Of a stretch of DNA of 6,886 nt, positions 1 to 4,003 are shown piece by piece. Source of the DNA: Mucilaginibacter sp. (GTDB lineage Bacteria; Bacteroidota; Bacteroidia; Sphingobacteriales; Sphingobacteriaceae). The notes beneath the pieces are model-generated. The model worked only from the letters and a program-made list of their open reading frames with translations, had not been told where the DNA came from and searched no databases. Where the stretch lies: NCBI GenBank assembly GCA_025934475.1, contig JAICXZ010000170.1, positions 1-6,886 of the forward strand, given 5' to 3'. The position numbers and the translations under genes are program-made. Position 1 is the first letter of the stretch; each line of letters starts with the position of its first letter.

Positions 1-86
1 AGTGGCAGGATTATCGAACTCCAAAAAGCCGCGGTTTTACGCGTCTTGTAAAACTCTGACCGGAACGACAGTATAAATCCTTTCAT
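1..86 (-). CDS. ABC-2 type transporter permease, N-terminal fragment (cut by window edge)
   Basis: An ATG at 86-84 opens a frame that stays open to the left edge and gives 28 residues beginning MKGFILSFRSEFYKTRKTAA and continuing into a hydrophobic FWSSIILP stretch. This is the usual opening of ABC-2 type permeases of the BcrB/NatB/lantibiotic-immunity kind: a short cytoplasmic segment with a 'SEFYKTRKT' motif running into the first membrane helix. The start lies 4 nt after the stop codon of the ATPase gene on the same strand, so the two are almost certainly co-transcribed and probably translationally coupled. The inferred role is the membrane channel of the exporter powered by that ATPase; the substrate is unknown. 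Only the first 84 coding bases plus two are visible, so length and intactness cannot be judged. The call rests on motif style and on position behind an ABC ATPase. Confidence 0.75.
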   Translation of the reverse strand, partial: MKGFILSFRSEFYKTRKTAAFWSSIILP

Positions 87-90
87 TGGC

Positions 91-990
91 TCAGGCTTTT
101 TGGGTGATGTCTAAGAAAAGTTTCTCCAGGTCCTTTTGCGTCTTATGGATGCTGTAAACCGGGTAATTATTTCGTGTAAGCAGGCTGTTTATTTCGGCCA
201 TTTGTGTTTTTGACTCAAATGGTACCGTGATATGATCATCGTTTATGTCACTAACTGAAACGCCTTGTTTTTTTAGGAAATTAGCCGCGTCAACGGTATT
301 GTCCACTTCAATCTGCACCTGCGGTTGACTAATAGCCTGCAAATCGCCTATGCTTCCCTGGAAAAGCAATTCACCGCGGTCTATAATGCCCACATGGGTC
401 GCCATACGCTCAACTTCTCCAAGCAAGTGGCTCGAGACAAATACCGTTTTTTTGTATTGGGTTACGAGGCGGATCAATAGCTCCCGCACCTCAATAATGC
501 CATTGGGATCGAGGCCGTTAGTGGGCTCGTCCAGGATCAATAATTTGGGGTCCGATAGCAAAGCCAGCGCAATACCCAGTCGCTGCTTCATCCCAAGTGA
601 ATATTTTCCGGCTTTTTTATTGGCCGCATTTGATAGGTGAACCAGGTTAAGCATCTCGTCCACACGTTTCTCAGGAACCTGCAATAACAATGCGCGGTTC
701 ATCAGATTCTCTTTACCGGAAAGGTGACCATAAATGGCGGGTTGTTCTATTAGTGAGCCTATTTGGGAAAGAATAGGGATGCGATTGCTTTTCAGCTCTT
801 TCCCAAAAATATGAATGCTGCCCTGATCTGTTTTTAACAGATTGAGCAGCAATTTTATCGTGGTGGTTTTGCCCGCACCATTCGGGCCAAGGAACCCATA
901 TATACTACCTTCGGGTACTTGCAGGGAAAGCGATTTGACAACCTGCTGGCTGCCGAAATTGAAGCTCAGTCCCTGGGTATCAATTACCAT
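91..990 (-). CDS. ABC transporter ATP-binding protein, BcrA/NatA-like (ABC-2 exporter)
   Basis: A complete 299-residue ABC ATPase that would hydrolyse ATP on the cytoplasmic face to drive the ABC-2 permease encoded next to it. Visible motifs in order are Walker A GPNGAGKT (about residues 35-42), a Q-loop region IGSLIEQPAIYGHLSGKENL (about 77-96), the ABC signature SLGMKQR (131-137), Walker B LLILDEP followed by the D-loop NGLDP (about 150-162), and the H-loop SSH (H188). The 'IEQPAIY' wording at the Q-loop resembles bacitracin and lantibiotic self-protection ATPases (BcrA group, COG1131) more than MacB or LolD. Residues from about 225 form the usual C-terminal accessory domain. The ATG at 990 overlaps the stop of the upstream small gene by 7 nt (ATGGTAA arrangement), and the permease start follows the stop after 4 nt. 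All catalytic motifs appear intact. The substrate cannot be told from sequence; antimicrobial-peptide or ion efflux are family-level possibilities. Confidence 0.93.
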   Translation of the reverse strand: MVIDTQGLSFNFGSQQVVKSLSLQVPEGSIYGFLGPNGAGKTTTIKLLLNLLKTDQGSIHIFGKELKSNRIPILSQIGSLIEQPAIYGHLSGKENLMNRALLLQVPEKRVDEMLNLVHLSNAANKKAGKYSLGMKQRLGIALALLSDPKLLILDEPTNGLDPNGIIEVRELLIRLVTQYKKTVFVSSHLLGEVERMATHVGIIDRGELLFQGSIGDLQAISQPQVQIEVDNTVDAANFLKKQGVSVSDINDDHITVPFESKTQMAEINSLLTRNNYPVYSIHKTQKDLEKLFLDITQKA

Positions 991-1190
991 AGCTTTTCTT
1001 TAGCAACTGAGCAAACTGTTTTAACCAGTGTTACGCCTTTATAAAAAAGCGAAGTTGCTTGTGTAGTAGTTGTTCCTATGTTCAAATCTCTCTTCTGTTG
1101 TGCCTGATAACCTATTCCCATCACTAAAGCAAATACCACAGGTAACAGCAGCAAGATAAATGGATTCGAGTTTGTAATCAGCTTTTTCAT
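984..1190 (-). CDS. Small single-pass membrane protein, unknown function, first gene of the exporter operon
   Basis: A 68-residue protein starting MKKLITNSNPF at the ATG at 1190-1188. A TTG eight codons upstream (1214) is in frame but less likely: it sits inside the candidate promoter element and the ATG gives a normal membrane-protein start. Residues about 10-30 form one strongly hydrophobic helix preceded by a short Lys-containing N-terminus. A polar Thr-rich stretch (GTTTTQAT) and a C-terminal segment rich in Lys and Val with a single Cys follow. No lipobox and no convincing signal-peptidase site is visible. I do not recognise a family. Its stop overlaps the ATPase start by 7 nt, which suggests translational coupling and a role tied to the transporter, such as an accessory subunit, a regulator, or less likely an exported peptide. 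The overlap and first-in-operon position argue that it is a real gene. Confidence 0.7.
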   Translation of the reverse strand: MKKLITNSNPFILLLLPVVFALVMGIGYQAQQKRDLNIGTTTTQATSLFYKGVTLVKTVCSVAKEKLW

Positions 1191-1211
1191 CGTGAGTGTT
1201 TTTTGATGAAA

Positions 1212-1219
1212 CAAAGGTT
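1212..1219 (-). promoter_or_regulatory. Possible Bacteroidota -7 promoter element for the exporter operon
   Basis: On the minus strand AACCTTTG matches the Bacteroidota -7 consensus TAnnTTTG except for its first base. It would place a transcript start near 1208, about 18 nt before the small gene's ATG. No clear -33 TTTG is seen at the usual distance upstream, which would fit a promoter that needs an activator bound at the upstream LytTR-like pair. The match is imperfect in an AT-rich stretch, so this is tentative. Confidence 0.3.
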
Positions 1220-1250
1220 TAATTAAATTTTCGCCCGCTAAAAAGTATTA

Positions 1251-1280
1251 GACCAACTGACTGGATTTGTAGATGAACGG
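1251..1280 (-). promoter_or_regulatory. LytTR-like tandem operator facing the exporter operon
   Basis: Read on the minus strand, CCGTTCATC (1280-1272) and CAGTTGGTC (1259-1251) are two 9-bp elements separated by exactly 12 bp, so their GTT cores are 21 bp apart. With the preceding T, both fit the published degenerate LytTR site [TA][AC][CA]GTTN[AG][TG]. CCGTTCATC also closely resembles the AlgR site ACCGTTCGTC. The 9-12-9 spacing is that of AgrA-type tandem sites on one helix face. The pair ends 60 bp before the ATG of the small membrane-protein gene. That it binds the regulator encoded at 2408-3136 is inferred from proximity. Confidence 0.6.
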
Positions 1281-1297
1281 ACAATTTGCCAAACTAG

Positions 1298-1327
1298 GCG
1301 TTCATCGAAAAAAAATGGCAGTTCATC
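1298..1327 (+). promoter_or_regulatory. LytTR-like tandem operator facing the kinase/regulator operon
   Basis: On the plus strand GCGTTCATC (1298-1306) and CAGTTCATC (1319-1327) are again two 9-bp elements with a 12-bp gap and a 21-bp core-to-core period. Both share the exact heptamer GTTCATC, also found in the first element of the minus-strand pair. The pair ends 65 bp before the GTG start of the histidine kinase gene. The likely role is autoregulation of the two-component operon, with the proximal element near the expected -33 region. No strong -7 element could be fixed downstream; a weak TATAAATG-like stretch lies at about 1347-1354. Confidence 0.6.
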
Positions 1328-1392
1328 GGAGAAAAGTCAGGCTAGATATAAATGTTGGATACCAAGCACCTGTAAAATGTTACATTAGGTGA

Positions 1393-2406
1393 GTGAAAAG
1401 AAATTGGCAGATATTTTGGCATGTGCTGTTTTGGGTGAGCGCAACCTCATTCGTAGCCTATATGGCGGTTACTAACAATGATAAGAAAAATGTTACTTCT
1501 GCCGATCTGCTAATAATTCTTGGAGTACTAAGCGCCGTTAATATTGGCCTTTTTTACCTCAATTATCTTTACCTGATCCCCAGGTTTCTCGATAAAAAAG
1601 AATATCGCAGATATGCGCTTTCCCTGGTGGGGGCCATTGTCATTTTTGCATTGGGTAAATACGGGCTTGCCATTAATTGCAAGGCATATAAATTGCTTCA
1701 CCAGGATATGCCTTTTTGGACCTATTTCATTAGTTCGGCGCTGACCAATGTTTTTTTCCTGTTCCTGAGCACGGCGTTGAAGTTTGGTGTCGACTGGTTC
1801 CTGAATGCACGTATACAGAAGGACCTGGAGAATCAACGATTAACTGCTGAACTCGCCTTCCTGAAATCTCAGATCAACCCTCACTTTTTGTTCAATTCGC
1901 TCAATAGCATTTATTCGCTGGCTTATCAAAAATCAGATAGTGCACCCGAGGCAATTCTGAAATTGTCGGAGATTATGCGCTACATGCTTTATGAAAGCAA
2001 CGACGGCAAGGTCGACCTGGCAAAAGAACTTCAATATTTGCAGAATTACATTGATCTGCAGAAAATAAGGTTCGGTAATAAAGCGTTTGTGGATTTTAAG
2101 ATCACGGGAGAGGTGAGTAATCAAAAGATAGTACCTTTGCTGCTGATCGCATTTATCGAAAATGCTTTCAAACATGGCGTGGCCAGCGACCCCTCGGTGC
2201 CCATACGCCTGATGATAAACCTAAGCGGATCGAATCTGCATTTTTATATCGAAAACAAAAAACATATGAATAACCGGGATATCGAGGGCGGTGTAGGACT
2301 GGCCAACGTAGAACGCAGGCTGGAACTGCTATACCCCGGTAATTATAAACTGGACATACAGGATAAGCCGGATATCTACACAGCCGAATTATCATTAGTT
2401 TTATAA
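1393..2406 (+). CDS. LytS-type membrane histidine kinase (His_kinase/HATPase_c)
   Basis: A 337-residue sensor kinase of the LytS/YehU type, expected to autophosphorylate on His and pass phosphate to the LytTR regulator encoded next. The N-terminus carries four predicted membrane helices (about 10-27, 38-62, 74-95, 109-130) joined by very short loops, so there is no periplasmic sensor domain. A short linker helix (about 140-157) leads to the phosphoacceptor motif QINPHFLFNSLNS with His164. The N-box ENAFKHG (256-262) and G-box GGVGLANVERRLELLY (299-314) of the ATPase domain are intact. The start is GTG at 1393: an in-frame TGA lies immediately upstream at 1390, and the next Met (residue 24) would cut off most of the first helix. 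The stop TAA is followed after one base by the regulator's ATG. The signal is unknown; the compact membrane region suggests sensing in or at the membrane, possibly via the divergent transporter. Confidence 0.93.
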   Translation: MKRNWQIFWHVLFWVSATSFVAYMAVTNNDKKNVTSADLLIILGVLSAVNIGLFYLNYLYLIPRFLDKKEYRRYALSLVGAIVIFALGKYGLAINCKAYKLLHQDMPFWTYFISSALTNVFFLFLSTALKFGVDWFLNARIQKDLENQRLTAELAFLKSQINPHFLFNSLNSIYSLAYQKSDSAPEAILKLSEIMRYMLYESNDGKVDLAKELQYLQNYIDLQKIRFGNKAFVDFKITGEVSNQKIVPLLLIAFIENAFKHGVASDPSVPIRLMINLSGSNLHFYIENKKHMNNRDIEGGVGLANVERRLELLYPGNYKLDIQDKPDIYTAELSLVL

Positions 2407-2407
2407 C

Positions 2408-3136
2408 ATGATCAGGTGCCTTGTAGTTGACGATGAGCCGCTTGCGCTCCACATACTGGAAGATTACATCTCCAAGATGCCTTTTTTGTCGTTGGTGAAG
2501 GCAACTACCAACCCTATCGAGGCACTGCAACTGGTTCAGGAGGGTGGTGTTGACCTGGTATTCCTCGATGTGCAGATGCCCGAGCTCACCGGTATTCAAT
2601 TTCTGCGAATTGCCAATGGAAAGGCCAAGGTGATCTTAACTACCGCTTATCCTCAATATGCCCTTGAAGGTTATGAGCTTGATGTGATCGACTATCTACT
2701 CAAGCCCATCGCATTCGATCGTTTCTTTAAATCGGTGCAAAAAGCGCAGGCAATTATCCAGCCTTCGGCTAAAACCGAAGTGAAAGTTGAAGCGGTGCCG
2801 GCGCAAAATGATTTCCTGAGCGATTTCATCTTTGTAAAAACCGAACACAAGATTCAGAAAGTATATCTGAACGACATACTGTTTATAGAGGGACTAAAGG
2901 ACTATATTTCAATATTCACGCCTTCAGAGCGTATCATCACCCTTCAAAATATGAAGAAGATGGAAGATGCGCTACCAGAGCGACATTTTATCCGCGTGCA
3001 CAAATCTTATATCGTATCCATCAACAAGATCGACAGCATAGAACGCAGCCGTATTTTTATTGGGGACAAAGTGATACCGGTGGGTGATACTTACCGGGAT
3101 GATTTCTTTAAAATAATTGACGGAAAGAATATTTAG
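2408..3136 (+). CDS. LytTR-family response regulator
   Basis: A 242-residue DNA-binding response regulator, the expected partner of the preceding kinase (one base between stop and start, no separate ribosome-binding site visible). The receiver domain (about 1-118) shows the acidic pair D8/D9, phosphoacceptor D54 in VFLDVQMPE, the switch Thr in ILTTAYP (78-79) and Lys99 in LLKP. A linker at about 119-135, rich in Lys, Val and Ala, joins a LytTR domain (about 138-236). That domain has the typical FVKTEHKIQKVYLNDILFIEG opening, the ERHFIRVHKSYIVSI core (191-205), and a C-terminal part ending VIPVGDTYRDDFF. Length and architecture are standard for Bacteroidota LytTR regulators. LytTR domains bind paired 9-bp sites about 21 bp apart, as found in the control region upstream of the kinase, so autoregulation and control of the divergent exporter operon are inferred. 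Confidence 0.94.
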   Translation: MIRCLVVDDEPLALHILEDYISKMPFLSLVKATTNPIEALQLVQEGGVDLVFLDVQMPELTGIQFLRIANGKAKVILTTAYPQYALEGYELDVIDYLLKPIAFDRFFKSVQKAQAIIQPSAKTEVKVEAVPAQNDFLSDFIFVKTEHKIQKVYLNDILFIEGLKDYISIFTPSERIITLQNMKKMEDALPERHFIRVHKSYIVSINKIDSIERSRIFIGDKVIPVGDTYRDDFFKIIDGKNI

Positions 3137-3139
3137 TTT

Positions 3140-3166
3140 GCAGTAAACTTCTAGCCAACTTACTGC
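3140..3166. terminator. Possible shared hairpin terminator between convergent genes
   Basis: GCAGTAA (3140-3146) and TTACTGC (3160-3166) form a perfect 7-bp inverted repeat around a 13-nt loop, just after the regulator's stop (3134-3136) and overlapping the acyltransferase's stop on the other strand. On the plus strand a run of five T follows 8 nt after the stem. Only three of the seven pairs are G-C and the T run is not adjacent, so it would be a weak terminator; its position between convergent genes is the main support. Confidence 0.3.
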
Positions 3167-3894
3167 CCTAGTTTTTGCTTAATAGCAGATTCCGTTTCCT
3201 TCACCACGTCATCAGCCGATTTTCCTGCAGGCTCTATTGGTGTCAATACTTCCCAACTCATCGCTATAAATGTGCCCATCGGGAAATAGCCGTAACGCAC
3301 CATTTTCCAGGAGTTGTTAATAGCAACAGGTACAATCAGCGCATCAGGGCACTTTTTTAGGATAGCGGCAACACCGGCAGATTGGAATACCCGTACTATT
3401 CCGTCTTTAGATCTTGTACCCTCAGGGAAGATCACGCATGACCATTTGTTATCCCTCATTCGCGTGCCGAGTTTCGCCAACTCCATAATAGATTGGCGAG
3501 GATCTTTACGATCGATATTGGCGCCGCCGCCATGACGCAGGTTATAGGAAACAGAGGGCGTACCTTTGGTCAGCTCAATTTTGGAAATAAATTTGGCGTG
3601 ATATTTCCTTAGAAACCAGATCAATACCGGAATATCATATAAGCTCTGATGATTAGCTATAAAAATGATGGGGCGGCCGATCGGCAAATTCTGTTTATTG
3701 GTAAATTTTACTGTGTTCCCCAGCAGGTAATAAGTAGCTGTCAGACACCAGTTCATGGTATCGACCACCCTTTTATGCGCTCTGTAGCCGAAAACATTGA
3801 AACATATCCATTGGATAGGGTGAAAGATATATAACACCAATGCAAAAAAAAGCACATGGATTGGCGTAAGGATGTAGCCGAATATTTTTCTCAT
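3160..3894 (-). CDS. plsC: 1-acyl-sn-glycerol-3-phosphate acyltransferase (PlsC/LPLAT family)
   Basis: A 244-residue membrane-bound acyltransferase that would transfer an acyl chain to the sn-2 position of lysophosphatidic acid, giving phosphatidic acid for phospholipid synthesis. The catalytic motif H(X)4D is seen as NHQSLYD (His82, Asp87). The second block appears around GGGANIDRKDPRQS (122-135). The third is the phosphate-binding FPEGTRSKDG (156-165), and the fourth hydrophobic block is ALIVPVAINNSW (185-196). An N-terminal hydrophobic segment (about 7-27) anchors it to the inner membrane. Length and motif spacing are normal for PlsC. The ATG at 3894 is preferred because it precedes the membrane anchor. 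The gene converges on the LytTR regulator and lies 109 bp downstream of the FtsX-type permease gene on the same strand; a separate promoter is possible, so operon membership is uncertain. A related LPLAT with another acceptor, such as an ornithine lipid precursor, cannot be excluded. Confidence 0.9.
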   Translation of the reverse strand: MRKIFGYILTPIHVLFFALVLYIFHPIQWICFNVFGYRAHKRVVDTMNWCLTATYYLLGNTVKFTNKQNLPIGRPIIFIANHQSLYDIPVLIWFLRKYHAKFISKIELTKGTPSVSYNLRHGGGANIDRKDPRQSIMELAKLGTRMRDNKWSCVIFPEGTRSKDGIVRVFQSAGVAAILKKCPDALIVPVAINNSWKMVRYGYFPMGTFIAMSWEVLTPIEPAGKSADDVVKETESAIKQKLGQ

Positions 3895-3901
3895 TCGGTG
3901 G

Positions 3902-3909
3902 CAAAGGTA
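3902..3909 (-). promoter_or_regulatory. Candidate Bacteroidota -7 promoter element upstream of plsC
   Basis: On the minus strand TACCTTTG is an exact match to the -7 consensus TAnnTTTG. It ends 7 nt before the ATG of the acyltransferase gene, so a transcript started from it would have almost no leader. No good -33 TTTG is found upstream in the repeat-rich gap. The exact octamer in an intergenic position supports it; the missing -33 and the very short leader count against it. Confidence 0.35.
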
Positions 3910-3910
3910 T

Positions 3911-3980
3911 AGTTTAGTTGATTAAGTTGGAATGGTTAAGTGGTTGATTTAGTTAGTCCGGAAGTCCGTGTAAGTCTGAA
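3911..3980. repeat. Degenerate short intergenic repeats (GTT-rich tract, then AAGTCCG-like units)
   Basis: The gap between plsC and the large permease gene holds two low-complexity patterns. At 3911-3955 short words such as TTAGTTGATT, AAGTTGG, GGTTAAG, GGTTGATT and AGTTAG follow one another. At 3954-3980 three imperfect units AGTCCG, AAGTCCG and AAGTCTG follow at 8-10 nt steps. A similar GTT/TTAA-rich pattern, in the opposite orientation, lies in the gap at 6416-6505. No open frame or stable long hairpin is seen. Such tracts look like short degenerate intergenic repeats rather than coding or operator DNA. Confidence 0.5.
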
Positions 3981-4003
3981 AGATTATTATAAACTGCCAA
4001 CTG

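Noticed and set aside
350..640. Open frame of 96 codons on the plus strand inside the ABC ATPase gene
   Set aside because: It is antisense to the signature and Walker B region, and its product looks like a composition-driven shadow.
1191..1214. Longer form of the small membrane protein starting at TTG 1214
   Set aside because: TTG is a rare start, the added eight residues are not membrane-protein-like, and the codon lies within the candidate -7 element; the ATG at 1190 is better.
2168..2599. Open frame of 143 codons on the minus strand across the kinase/regulator junction
   Set aside because: It lies wholly antisense to the conserved G-box of the kinase and the receiver domain; its translation is rich in Cys, Arg and Tyr with no recognisable domain.
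3911..3955. Possible array of LytTR sites in the GTT-rich tract before plsC
   Set aside because: Single near-matches occur but no pair has the 9-12-9 spacing; low-complexity repetition explains them.
3954..3980. Possible CRISPR-like or tandem repeat array (AAGTCCG units)
   Set aside because: The units are only 6-8 bp, imperfect and only three in number, with no spacers and no cas genes nearby.
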